Below, one piece after another: positions 53,326-64,000 of a stretch of DNA of 64,000 nt. The DNA is from Rhinopomastus cyanomelas (lineage: Eukaryota; Chordata; Aves; Bucerotiformes; Rhinopomastidae). A model generated the notes under the pieces. That model worked only from the letters and a program-made list of their open reading frames with translations, was not told the origin of the DNA and did not search any database. Made by a program: the position numbers and the translations under genes. Location: positions 868,001-932,000 of the forward strand of contig VXBP01000263.1 in assembly GCA_013400115.1 (NCBI GenBank), given 5' to 3'. Each line of letters begins with the position of its first letter. The first letter of the stretch is position 1.

Positions 53326-56300
53326 GTAAACTGGCTCTCTATTTCCTTATCTGTTAGTCTGTGGGTGCCTCTGGTACAGCCAGGAGATGTGGGCATTCCC
53401 AGCTAGCATCCAGCTCTGGGTAGTCCATGGCCGGTGTGCTTGGGGTGATGGGCTGGGCTGTTGGTCTGTGTGTCTCGTGTAACTGAGCGTGAGAAGCGCT
53501 GCTGAGTCTGCCTTGTCCTCACAGTGGGAACAAACGGGATTCATCCCACTGCTTGCAGACTGCTTTGTGCAGAACTGCTCCGTCCGGGCATCAGCCATCA
53601 CCTCCTCACCCTGTTGCCTGGTTGAAACAGACTCAGCCAGGCACAGGTGGATGTTTCTGTCCCAGCAGAAGCAGGGCAGTACTTAGCCAGCACTGATGAG
53701 CTGAGACAGCTGGGTGTGTCAGAACCAGTGTGTTTGGCTTGGAGCAGCTTCTGTCACCAGTCTGAGGGAAAGGGGAGCCTCCTATGGGCATGTGGCCAGC
53801 TGCTGGAGGCCAGCCCTTGGTGTCTGCCTGTCTAGGGGGACATAAAGATCCTGGTCCAGCTGAGCTGCCGAGTGGGGGCTCCAGGGTATGATGGGACCAG
53901 TACAGTTATCCATGGGTGGCACAGAGCAGAAGAAAAGCAAAGGGTGAGCTGCAAGGCCTGGCACAAACAACCCAAGGCAGGGTCAGTGCCCCCAGCACAG
54001 TCTGGGCTACCAGCAGCTGCCCTCAGCACGCTGGAAAAGATTGGGGAAGTGTCCTCAGTAGGAAGAGCTGGATGAGGACATGCTGAGACAGTGAAGGTCT
54101 TTGTGTGCAGAGAAGGGGCACATCTGCAGGTTTGGGGAGAGGAGGTCCTCATCCTCCACAGCATGGCCCAGGGCTGTGTTTGACCAGACCCTCTCCACAA
54201 CCTTGACAGACAGACCAAGGGCAGCTGTGACAAGAGTCAGTGCATGAAACTGCCATAAAATCCTCACCAGCCTGATGCTGCAGCCCCAACCTCCATCACT
54301 GCAGCTGAGCTGCCCAGCATGGACCAGCCATGGTGCTCTGTGTGGCTCCCTGCTTTCTTCTACTCGTGCTGAGGGCCATGGACCCACCTGGAGAGAGTGA
54401 AACCATCCCATCTGCTCACCTGCTGGGCTTACACAGAAATCCCAGCCTGCTGCAGAGGCCAGTTAAACTCAGCGTTTATTTGTCTCTGATTCTTGGTGAC
54501 CACCATCAAGGGAGATCCAGAAGCTGACCTCCAAGCGTGTCCAGATGCAGGGTGGCCCACATTGCCTATGTCCAACCACACGTGTGGCTTGTGCACGGCC
54601 ACCAGGGCAAACTTCTCTTCTCCTCCTGGGACTACTTCTGGTCCCATGAAAGCTGTTTTTTCAAGCACTGCTCATGCAAATATCCCCCTTCAAACAAAGT
54701 TTCCCAAAGAAACGGCCACGGAAAACAATCCCCATTGCAGGGCCTGACAGTCAGCCAAAGGGTCACTCTCCTCACACTCAGCATCTGGCAGGAACCAGAG
54801 CTGCAGCTCTTGGGGCTGTTCCCACTAAAGGGCCCTTGCAGACAGAGATGAAGCTGCAGCTGGGGTCATCCCATTTCTCATGGCAGGGCTTCTCTACCGG
54901 TTAGAGCCATTGCTGTGGCTGAGACATACTGAAAAGCACACGGAGGGTGGCTGGGGAAGGGACTGGCAGCAGGAAAGGGCTTATAACAACTTCTGCTGTG
55001 AAACAGGACCAGCCCAGCACTAATCCTGCAAAGCACACAGAGATCAGAATAAGTGTGTTGGGGGGAAAGTTACTGGCATCCTCAAAGGCTGCTGAAAGCA
55101 GGGTGCAGGGAAGACTGAGATGAAGATACCTGAAGGGCCACCTGCGTCGTGCTCAGTGATGAACACTCACCTTGACACTGTGTACCATGGTTGCTAGAGT
55201 TTAAATACAATCCTGCACGTGGGAAGGGCTCCCTGAGCCAGTTCTGTGCTGCCTGAACAGCACTTTGCAACAGAGTGGGGACTGGTGGGTTCATCCGCAT
55301 GTTCTTAGCAGCAGATGAGATCTGGGGAGCCAGCAGCATCCCGGCTCCAGCTCCTGCCGAGCCGCTGATTCACCCAGTGACGTGCTGCAAGGAGCCGCTG
55401 CCTGGGGACTCCAGAGCCAACTGTACACGGGTATGAGCAAAGAGACAACTCTGACGCAGCAGCCTGTTGTGATTTACTGGCCACGTCAATTACAGCATCT
55501 TGTTAATCATAATTTACTTCCTATTGCAGAGCAGAATGCATCAGAAGAGGAGTAAAGGCTGTTGGCAGCCAGGAAATAGTGGCTCTGGCAATCCCAGTGA
55601 TTGTCCCTCTGCCATAGAAGTGCTAACAGAGGGATTTCTTGTCACTTGTGCATCATAAACTCTCTGAGTGGTCCTCAGATACCCTGGGGCCTGAGCCAGG
55701 GTTTATTTAATTTGAGGAGAAGCTTCACACACATCCCTACACCTCCTCCCTCCTGGGCATGAAATCCATCACTGTTCCTGCCACTCCCTGGGTGCTGGTT
55801 TGGGGCCCCTCTCCCACCAGAAGTCAATAGGTGTTGGGTACCAAGGTTCTGGCATCTGCAGGGATCTACAGGAGTTGCTGTTTGTCACCTTGGAGGCCTA
55901 AACACACAAATAGGTTGGAAGGCTGCACATCCCAGACTGCAGAGGCATCATCCTGCTGTTGGTACCATGGTTCATTTCCATACCTGGACTCCGCATTAGT
56001 ACCTCTAGCCAGGCTCAGACCAGGCTCTTCCATTGAATTTGTCTTCTGCTGAACCAAAGGGAAGATGTACTTCAGCTGGAGAAGAAGCCCATGCATGGCC
56101 CACAGCTGTTCCAAGGCCAGGAGCCCAAAGATACTACTGTGTGGTGGCTGTTTCTCCAAAGCCTTTTATTTTCACCTTGCCTAAGGCTGGCTGCTTGCTA
56201 ACTCTGCATCCCATGGCTCTGACTGCATCTCACCCAAAGCAGGGCTCCAATTGCATCCCTCCCAATCCACAGCTTCCACTGCATCCCACCCAAAACAGGG

Positions 56301-58569
56301 CTCTGGCTCCATCCCATCCAAACCAGGGCTCCCACCGCATCCCCCTCAAAACAGAGCTCCCAGCGCATCCTGCTCAAACCCAGCTGCAACTGCCTGCCCC
56401 TGGATCAATGAGCAAATAACATTTTGAAGATAAATGGCTGGAAATAGGTGCCTGAACATTATCTGGGAGATTCCTGACACCTCCCCTGTGCTGCAAGCCC
56501 TGACCCTGCTTGTAAATAAATGCAGTAGGAGCTGCTGAGCTGCCTGACTTCACTTTTGCCTTCACTCTCCAACACATCCCAAGGCCATAACTGATGCTCT
56601 TTAAAAATGTGTGAGGTGATGGGGCTCTGCTGCTCCCCAGCTGGGACACACAGATGTGCTCTCAAGCTCCTGCCAGGTGGCCCTGAGCTGTTTGTCCTTC
56701 TCAAGGAGCCTCCTTGGAGCTGCTGTAGGGCATTTGCAGCCACAGGCAATGGCAAGGGAGGGCATTATTTCCCCTCAGGATGGTTGGCATTAGATTCTGC
56801 CAGCAGTCTGATCAAAGTCTTCCACAAAACCACCTCCTTTATGCCTCATCATGACTTCAGAATCTTAGAATCACAGACTGGTTTGGGTTGGAAGGGATCT
56901 CAGCTCCAACCCCCTGCCATGGGCAGTAACACCTCTCACCAGACCAGGTTGCCCCACCCAGCCTGGCCTTGGACACTGCCAGGGATGGAGCAGCCACAAC
57001 CTCCCTGGGCAGCCTATTCCAGTGCCTCAGCAATCTAACAGACAGGAATTTCTTCCTAAGATCTGATCTGAATCTCCCTTCCTCCAGTTTAAAGCTTAAA
57101 TCCCCTTTAGTCTGAAGAAAATGATGCAGAATCTCTTTTCCAACCTCTGCTGCTGTTTGCTTTGCTCAAACATTGTTCCAGTTAGTCACCAAAAAATTCT
57201 CATCCTGTTAGGAGACTGGGAAAAAAACCCCACAATCAGAGCTCTGCTTTCCCTTCCCCCAGAGATATAGAGCAAGCTGCCAGATCAGGGGCAGAAACAC
57301 CCCAGAAAGTTGCTTGTGACAGTCCCAAAGGGAGTGGACTTGCTGTGCTGGGAGGGTGGCAGTGGTTGTGGCACTGGCACTGGTTGGCCTGGCTGTGTCA
57401 GGAATGGGTGCCCAGACTGACCTGATGACCAGGGCTGCTTGGAGTTCATGCAGCACTGAGGTTTGTTTGCCTTGAGCATGTCAAGAAGGAGATGTAAACC
57501 CTACAGGGAAATGTCAGTCTCTCAGAAACAACAGTTTCTGTAAGCAAGCTCCTCTCCAGGTGTAGTGGGACTGCAGGTAGTGCTGGGGTGTAGGAGGGAT
57601 CAGGTCGGTGGGGCTCTGGTTGTGGGGTTCCTTGCAGCTGGGGACCCTGGGGGTGAAAGCCAGTATGAACCAGACCTGATCTCGCAGCCCCATGAGCACA
57701 TTGCCAGCACCAAGGGAAGGTACAAACCATTTAACTCAGAGGCTGCCTGTTTTTTGATTTTGGGGGACTTTCCAAGATAGAAGAGAAAATATGTTTGAAC
57801 GTCATTGGCCCAGCCCAGGTGAGAGCCGGTGCTGGGGTCTGGGGAGCAGCCTGTGCCCAGGAACCCAGCTGGAAGCACTGGTCTCCCTTTGCCTGGCACT
57901 GCCTCCTCCCCACAGTCTGGTGCAGGGGTGGCTCTGGGTGCCAGAGCTGATTTCCCACTGCCCTGTTCCTTCCAGGTGTGGATCATCCACGGCCTGACCC
58001 AGCTCAGTCTGGCCCCATAGTGAGACGTGTCATGGCAGAACCCTGATAGAGGCAAGCAGGGCGTCTGTGCAGGTGCTGTGGGGTCCCAGTGACCATCCCT
58101 CCACTTTCCCTTTCAGCACAGCTACCGGGAGGTGGGGATCCTGCTACTTTACCTAGCTGTGGGGGTCTCTGTCTTCTCTGGTGTCGCCTACACTGCTGAA
58201 AAGGAGGAAGATGTGGGCTTCGACACCATCCCGGCCTGCTGGTGGTGGGGCACAGTCAGCATGACCACCGTGGGCTACGGTGATGTGGTGCCTGTCACAG
58301 TGGCAGGCAAGCTGGCTGCCTCAGGCTGCATCCTGGGAGGCATCCTGGTTGTTGCACTGCCCATCACCATCATCTTCAACAAGTTCTCCCACTTCTACCG
58401 CAAGCAGAAGGCGCTGGAGGCTGCCGTGAGGAACAGTGGGAAGAAAGACCCTGTGGACATGGAGAGCAACTCCAGCCGCCGTGACTCAGAGGCCCTGAGT
58501 GAGACCTCTCTGGGCAGAGGCAGCCTCGACCGCCGTGGTCTGACCCCCGGCACCCACTCCACTCCCTGA
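52360..58569 (+). CDS. KCNS1: KCNS1 (Kv9.1), modulatory potassium channel subunit
   Basis: Electrically silent Kv subunit that co-assembles with Kv2 channels and alters their gating in neurons. Two coding exons, 52360-53325 and 58117-58569, joined in phase 0; 472 residues. T1 tetramerisation domain (about 17-125: INVGGLRRRLS, LCDDYD, EFYFDRNPGFF, EIEYWGINEFF). S1 about 187-207, S2 228-247, S3 258-277, S4 about 294-310 with spaced Arg/Lys (RLMRIFRVLKLARHS), S5 about 328-348, filter TVGYGD at 373-378, S6 about 385-410. S6 has LPITIIFNKF, lacking the Kv1-type PVP hinge, as in other Kv9 subunits. WLTMENPGYSIPSKLF and the pore region match KCNS1 better than KCNS2 or KCNS3, and synteny agrees. ATG 52360 is the first in the exon; the bird N-terminus is shorter than the human one before the T1 domain (human total 526). 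The tail after S6 is Ser-rich and ends PGTHSTP. Confidence 0.95.
56200..56390. repeat. 26-30 bp degenerate tandem repeat
   Basis: About six units of the form gcatcccacccaaaacaggg plus ctccnac, for example at 56225, 56255, 56282, 56308, 56337 and 56364. In KCNS1 intron. Confidence 0.75.
56860..57118 (-). mobile_element. CR1 LINE fragment
   Basis: Inverted CR1 3' end: agaatcacagactggtttgg, gttggaagggatctcagctc, gggcagcctattccagtgcc and aggaatttcttcctaagatc. Confidence 0.92.
58117..58569 (+). CDS. KCNS1: KCNS1 coding exon 2 (S5, pore, S6, C-tail)
   Basis: Starts HSYREVGILLLYLAVGV after the acceptor ccctttcag, includes CWWWGTVSMTTVGYGD and FSHFYRKQKALEAAVRN, and stops at TGA 58567-58569. Confidence 0.96.
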   Translation, partial: HSYREVGILLLYLAVGVSVFSGVAYTAEKEEDVGFDTIPACWWWGTVSMTTVGYGDVVPVTVAGKLAASGCILGGILVVALPITIIFNKFSHFYRKQKALEAAVRNSGKKDPVDMESNSSRRDSEALSETSLGRGSLDRRGLTPGTHSTP

Positions 58570-59744
58570 GCCCACTGTGCCGGGGCCCTGGGGCATGTGT
58601 GGGACCCACCGTGAACAGGGTACGGCTGTGGCACCAGGACATGGGGGAGGAGCCAGACTCTCCCCATCTCACATCGTGCCTGGCATCAAGTCCCCAGTGA
58701 AGGCCAGGAGGAGTTGGAGGATATGGTCAGTGGGTGCCGGCTGCTTCCAGCCCCCAGGATAAGGCGGCTGGGCTCACCAGGACATGTCTCAGCCATCATC
58801 CAGCCCTGCTTCGCCCTGGCTGCAAACAGAGGCTGTCGAATGGGACAAAGCCCTGCCAGAAAGGAGACAAACAGAGCCCTTCTCCCCGTGGAGCTTCCAT
58901 GCTGCAGGGTGATGCTTTCAGGGAAGCAGCTGCTCTGTGCCTGCTGGGACTGCAATGGGCTGTCGGGGAACAGACCAGGGGGTGCTGCTGGGCACAGAGG
59001 AGCTGCCCTTGGCTCTGCATGCTCATGGGCTCCGGGTGAGAAGAGCTGCTACGGAGCCTGGGGGCTGCAGCAGCCCATGATGCGGGAGAGAACCTTCACC
59101 ATGGCCCCCAGCCGTGGTGGTTCTCTGCCTGACCCTTCCCTGCCTTGGGGCCAGGCTGTAAGGAGGTGGGTTCACACTGCTCTGGGCATCACCTCTGCCC
59201 CCCCAGCCTCTGGGCACCTCACAACTGGATAGGGAGCTGTGCCCAGAGCCCCTTCCCACCTGATTTCCCCACCTGGCCAAGCATGTCTGGGGCAGCTCCC
59301 AGCACCGCATTAATTCCCTACAGAGATTTCCCTTGCCCTCCATCCTCAGTCTGGCAGTTGTGCAGCGTCTCTGTGCACAGAGGACAGCAGCAGGAGACAA
59401 CTGCACCCTGCAGTCACTAAATCCACTCAGAAATGGCTCCAGGCAGCTGGATCCCAGTATTTGCCCTAGGACAACGATGGCTGAGCTTCTGGCACAGCGA
59501 CAGCCTCTAGCTATCTGCTGATCATGGGGAAAAAGGGCAGGTCCAGCCTTTCTGAACCCCAGTGAGACTCAGGGAGGGGTCGCCAGCTACAGCGATGTGG
59601 GATGGAAAGGTGTTCATGCTCCTGGCTTCATTGAGTCTTCCAGTACTGATAGTCTGTGGTCTGCTCCGTGCTCACTCCTACTGGGAGCTGGGGTTGGTGA
59701 GCTCCAGCACCTGCTCCAACCAGCTCCCTCTGCACCGTTACTTG

Positions 59745-59750
59745 AATAAA
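59745..59750 (+). terminator. KCNS1: KCNS1 poly(A) signal AATAAA
   Basis: AATAAA about 1.2 kb after the KCNS1 stop, in AT-richer DNA; it defines a 3' UTR of about 58570-59770. A second possible signal, ATTAAA near 59908, could give a longer form. Confidence 0.65.
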
Positions 59751-60119
59751 GGAAGGAATTAACCCTTCTGTCCATAAATATTCCAGTAGCAAAATGTATT
59801 ACAGATGTGAAGACTAAAGTATCTATATTAAAAAGCATTATGCAAATAACTAAAAGAGCATGTAAATTAATTTTCTATCTATGCATGGGATGCATACTGT
59901 ATATTTTATTAAAGATCTAAGTCACCCACTCTGGAGGCTGCTTGTCTGTTCCATGGCAGCTCAGTGCTCAGGCTGGGACTGGGTCAGCGGGTGGTATGAG
60001 CAGCCCCTGGACAGCAGGAACAGCCAGAGCGATGGCAGCTTCTAGCTGAACAGCTGAACCAGCCCAAGCCACCATGTCAGAAGGTCCCACCCAGGCAGCC
60101 CCCACCTCATCCCTGTCCT

Positions 60120-60785
60120 GTATGGTTTCAGATCCATAGAATACGGAAGGGACCTCAAGGATCATCTAGTCCAACCTATCCAGCACAAAATACAGTTTAA
60201 ATTAGATGTCCCAGCAGCCAGCAGCCTGTCCAGCTAGGTCTGAAAACTCGCCAATGTAGGGCAATCAACCCCTTCCCTTGGGAGATGATTCCAGAGGTTA
60301 ATTGTTCTAATGGGGAAGAATTTTCTTCTGGACTACAATCAGAATCTGCCCATGAGCAACCTGTATTCATTACCCCATGATTTTCAATATGACTCCTTGT
60401 GAAAAGGGAGTCACCATCTTCTCAGCAGCCACCCTTTACATCCTAGGACACAGTGATAAGGTCCCCCCTTAAACCTTCTTTTCTGAAGGCTGAAAAACCC
60501 AGCTCTCACAGCTCTTTTTCGTCCAGCAGGTCTTGTAGTCCTCTGATCATCCCAGTGTCCCTTCATTGGACTCTCTCCAGCCTGTCCACATCTCTTTTTG
60601 TCTAATGGGGACCAAAACTGAACCCAAGACTCAATGTGAGGTCTGATCAATGCTTAGAGCAGAACATGACTTCTTCCTCTCTGCTGGTGATGCCCTGTGC
60701 TGCTGCCATACACTGGTCACTCACACTGAGCCTGTTGTCCACTAAGACCCCCAGGTCCCTGTGGTGGGCAATAAGCTGGTCCTCA
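60120..60785 (-). mobile_element. CR1 LINE fragment
   Basis: Inverted CR1: gaagggacctcaaggatcat, ccttcttttctgaaggctga, tctctccagcctgtccacat, ending near acccccaggtccctgtggtg. It is longer and more diverged than most copies in the window. Confidence 0.88.
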
Positions 60786-61489
60786 TGCCTGGACCACTGG
60801 TGTCATGTGAGCGGGGACATTTTGGATGACCCACCTCCATGGAAGGTCCCCGCAGGGTGTGAGGGAGCAGGTGAGAGTGAGCGGGCTTTGGGAAGAGCCA
60901 TGTGGAGAGCCAAGTGTGGCAGCTGGGAGGGAAGCAGCTTTCAGAAGGAGAGGGAAGGATTCCAACTGACATTAAAAGCAGAGAATGACTCCCAAAGAGG
61001 AGACTTTGCTCCATCCAAGGCTGGGTGATTCCTCCAGCCCATTTGAGCCAGCAGTCAGAGCAAACCCAGCACTAGGAGCCCTGGAGCACTGAGGAGCTGT
61101 TCTGGTTTGAGGATTGTAACCCCAGGCTCATGGGTCAAGCTTTGGACTTCTACCATGTCTACCACAGGTAGAACTGGCTCCATTTTAAAAGAAAATATGG
61201 TTCAGAAAATAGTGAGTGATCATTGTTTAACTTGGTTCAGCCAAGTCTGAGACTTACCTTTGCCAGCAGAAAGACGAGTGAGCATGTTCCCTGCTGCCTT
61301 CCTGGCCATTCTGCTCTCAGACAGGGCTGTTGGCAAGGGCAGGGATTCAGTGCCCGGGATGAGGAGGGGATACAGCCCACTGCAGCTCTGGAGACCCAAG
61401 AGGAGCTGGCAGCTGTTCATCCCCTGTTCTTCACTGCTGCTCTCATTAGCTCCAAGGATGAAATGCAGGAGGGCTGAAGTCCACACAAA

Positions 61490-62870
61490 TTTCACAGTAT
61501 CACAGTATTATCAAGGTTGGAAGAGACCTCATAGATCATCAAGTCCAACCTGTCAACACAGAGCTCAAGGCTAGACCATGGCACCAAGTGCCACGTCCAA
61601 TCGTGCCTTGAACAGCTCCAGAGTTGGCGACTCCACCACCTCCCTGGGCAGGCCATTCCAGTGGCCAATGACTCTCTCGGTGAAGAATTTTCTCCTCACC
61701 TCAAGCCTAAATTTCCCCTGGCGCAGCTTGAGGCTGTGTCCTCTTGTTCTGGTGCTGGCTGCCTGAGAGAAGAGAGCAACCTCCTCCTGGCCACAACCAC
61801 CCCTCAGGTAGTTGTAGACAGCAATAAGGTCTCCCCTGAGCCTCCTCTTCTCAAGGCTAAACAATCCCAGCTCCCTCAGCCTCTCCTCATAGGGCTTGTG
61901 CTCAAGGCCCCTCACCAGCCTCGTTGCCCTTCTCTGGACACGCTCAAGCACCTCAATGTCCTTCCTAAACNNNNNNNNNNNNNNNNNNNNNNNNNNNNNN
62001 NNNNNNNNNNNNNNNNNNNNNNNNNNNNNNNNNNNNNNNNNNNNNNNNNNNNNNNNNNNNNNNNNNNNNNNNNNNNNNNNNNNNNNNNNNNNNNNNNNNN
62101 NNNNNNNNNNNNNNNNNNNNNNNNNNNNNNNNNNNNNNNNNNNNNNNNNNNNNNNNNNNNNNNNNNNNNNNNNNNNNNNNNNNNNNNNNNNNNNNNNNNN
62201 NNNNNNNNNNNNNNNNNNNNNNNNNNNNNNNNNNNNNNNNNNNNNNNNNNNNNNNNNNNNNNNNNNNNNNNNNNNNNNNNNNNNNNNNNNNNNNNNNNNN
62301 NNNNNNNNNNNNNNNNNNNNNNNNNNNNNNNNNNNNNNNNNNNNNNNNNNNNNNNNNNNNNNNNNNNNNNNNNNNNNNNNNNNNNNNNNNNNNNNNNNNN
62401 NNNNNNNNNNNNNNNNNNNNNNCCTCTCCGGTGAGCCAGGACTGATGGAAAATGATGGAGAGCGGCTCGGCCAGTTCATCTGCCAGCTCTCTCAGCACTC
62501 TAGGATGGATCCCATCTGGTCCCATGGACTTGTGGGTGTCCAAGTGGCTCAGCAGGTCATGGACTAGTTCCTTGTGGACCTCCAAGGCTGCACACTGCTC
62601 CCCAACCCCATCCCCCAGTTCGAGAGGCCATTTGCCCCGAACTCCTCCCTCCTCACTATTAAAAATTGAGGTGAAGTAGGTATTCAGGACCTCAGCCTTT
62701 TCCTCATCATTAGTTACAGTGTTCCCCTCCTGGTCCTGTAAGGAGTGGAGGCTCTTTTTACCCATCTTTTTAGTATTGATAAATTTATAAAATTGCTTTT
62801 TATTATCTTTCACAGAGGTGGCCAGCTTAAGTTCTAACTGGGCCTTTGCCTCTCTAATTTGGGGCAGTTT
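61490..62870 (-). mobile_element. Long CR1 LINE copy split by an assembly gap
   Basis: On the minus strand the outer parts stay open: KFINTKKMGKKSLHSL, DGIHPRVLRELADELAEPL before the gap, then IEVLERVQRRATRLVRGLEH, LRELGLFSLEKRRLRGDL and HWNGLPREVVESPTLELFK after it, followed by the CR1 3' end (cacagtatcacagtattatc on the plus strand). These are the start and the end of the CR1 reverse transcriptase domain. Uninterrupted frames suggest a comparatively young copy. Confidence 0.93.
61971..62422. other. Assembly gap (452 N)
   Basis: A run of 452 N inside the CR1 copy. The central reverse transcriptase region expected between the flanks is roughly 1 kb, so the gap size is either nominal or the element carries an internal deletion. 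Confidence 0.98.
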
Positions 62871-63054
62871 GTGCAGGCCAGCAGCTGTCTGAACACTGCA
62901 GCTGTGTTTAAATTACATCTGTGGCACAGAGAGTGTCTCCTCGGCTTTAGTGGCCTTAATCACACTCGGTCTCTGCTGCTTGCCTGGCTGCAAAGGAAAA
63001 GCTCTGACCAGCTTCCAGCACCCAGCCATCAAACTGCCCATCACAGGGACTGAG

Positions 63055-63290
63055 ATCATAGAAGGGTTTCAGTTGGCAGGGACCTTCAAAGCTCATCTAG
63101 TCCAACCCCTCTGCAATGAGCAGGGACATCTACAACAACATTGGGTTGTTCAGAGCCCAATCCAACCTGACCTGGGATATTTTCAGGGATGGGGCACCTA
63201 CCACTTGTTCAGGAAACCTGGGCCAGTATATCATCACCCTCAGCATAAAAACTTTCCTCCTTATCTCTAGTCTATTATCAGCAGATGAGA
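63055..63290 (-). mobile_element. CR1 LINE fragment
   Basis: Inverted CR1 3' end: gatcatagaagggtttcagt, ctcatctagtccaacccctc, atcaccctcagcataaaaac. Confidence 0.9.
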
Positions 63291-64000
63291 GCTGCCATAC
63301 ATGAAGCTACATGGGCTGCCTCTGGCCAACATTGCTTGTAGATTTTGAAAGATTCAGTAGCCCCTTGGGTGGTTTAGGAGAGCCCCAAGGCTGCCAACAC
63401 ACAGCCCCAGGCTGCCTAAGGAAACACCTTTCCAGTGCAGAAGGCTGGAAGTCCCCAAGCAGTGACTGAGCACACAGGGAGCAGCATCCCTGGCCAAGCT
63501 AAGTTAACTCAGTGGCAATTTGCTCTCCAGAGAGGAAATACCTCAACATGTCTGGGTACCTCCAAGGGGCAGCAGCTCTCTGGGCTCTGGCTCTCCTGCA
63601 TTCCAGCAAGCATAGATGTGCATTGATCCTCCTTTCTCCAAAAGGCAGCATGGAGCACTGAGCTGGCTCCTGATGCTGTTAAGCGGCCTCTCTGAAGCTC
63701 TGAAATGAGGAGAGTGTCTCTGGGCTGCTGCTCTGCAGGGTCTGCCTGGGGAGGGGAAGCCTCACTGCGGCTCTCACTGCCTCAAGTGCATCCTGCAAGA
63801 TGTGATAGGAGGGGAGGGTTAAAAATAGAGTTTAGTCTTTATTCCTTGGAGAGTTTCTATTTAAAAACCCCCAAATCCACAGGCTGCTAATCCTTCCAGA
63901 GCAAAACCTCTCCTAACTTGGGGGTTAAAGCCAGGCAGGACCTCCCATGAGCCACTGAGAAGGGGCTCTGGTGTGCCAGAGCTCCAGGCTCTGGTTTGGG
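63291..64000. other. Downstream flank, nothing identified
   Basis: No exon or repeat recognised. A minus-strand AATAAA lies at 63838-63843. In human the gene tail-to-tail with KCNS1 is STK4, so this might be its 3' UTR, but nothing in the sequence confirms it. Confidence 0.4.

Larger units (their letters stand above)
53326..58116. other. KCNS1 intron between coding exons
   Basis: 4.8-kb intron with no other gene recognised. It holds a minisatellite-like block (56200-56390), an inverted CR1 fragment (56860-57118) and an AT-rich patch at 55470-55545. Confidence 0.6.

Noticed and set aside
63838..63843. Minus-strand AATAAA as the end of STK4
   Set aside because: Synteny would allow it, but no STK4 exon or other 3' UTR evidence is present in the window.
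1..64000. CRISPR arrays, operons, prokaryotic mobile elements, tRNA or rRNA genes
   Set aside because: The sequence is vertebrate nuclear DNA; no cloverleaf, rRNA segment or spaced direct-repeat array was seen.

Overview
This window is vertebrate nuclear DNA, almost certainly from a bird. Split genes have GT-AG introns, there are many fragments of the avian LINE CR1 (with its typical 3' end ending in repeats of ATTCTATG-like octamers), and the gene order matches the RBPJL-MATN4-WFDC-KCNS1 segment of human 20q13.12 (chicken chromosome 20), read in reverse. One assembly gap of 452 N lies at 61971-62422.

Layout. (1) 1-1260: tail-to-tail 3' ends, with a plus-strand AATAAA at 819 (perhaps the end of the neighbouring SDC4 gene, by synteny only) and the RBPJL poly(A) signal on the minus strand. 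(2) 1449-8758, minus strand: ten coding exons of RBPJL, the pancreatic CSL paralogue that acts in the PTF1 complex; the exon with the start codon was not found. (3) 14.0-14.9 kb: a CpG island flanked by a GGGAT repeat and a purine tract. It carries strong 5' splice sites on both strands and is best read as a shared head-to-head promoter for RBPJL (minus) and MATN4 (plus). (4) 24848-32265, plus strand: a complete matrilin-4 gene (signal peptide, vWA, four EGF modules, vWA, coiled coil; 621 residues) whose last intron is a U12-type AT-AC intron. (5) 36277-37128, plus strand: a small three-exon gene for a secreted single-WAP peptide. It sits where mammals carry the WFDC5/WFDC12/PI3/SEMG/SLPI cluster. 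(6) 47.1-59.75 kb, plus strand: KCNS1 (Kv9.1), a modulatory voltage-gated potassium channel subunit, with a CpG-island first exon, two coding exons and a 1.2 kb 3' UTR. (7) 59.8-64.0 kb: CR1-rich flank containing a long CR1 copy interrupted by the N gap.

The four genes do not form a pathway; they are a conserved synteny block. RBPJL is a transcription factor, MATN4 an extracellular matrix adaptor, the WAP peptide a probable secreted antiprotease or antimicrobial, and KCNS1 a membrane channel subunit. The most unusual sequence feature is a 254-bp RBPJL intron in which both splice sites have been tandemly copied: the 5' splice site lies in a six-copy, 25-26 bp minisatellite and the start of the downstream exon is repeated 52 bp upstream. 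All calls come from reading translated exons, splice sites and reading-frame phase by eye; no alignment or database search was run.
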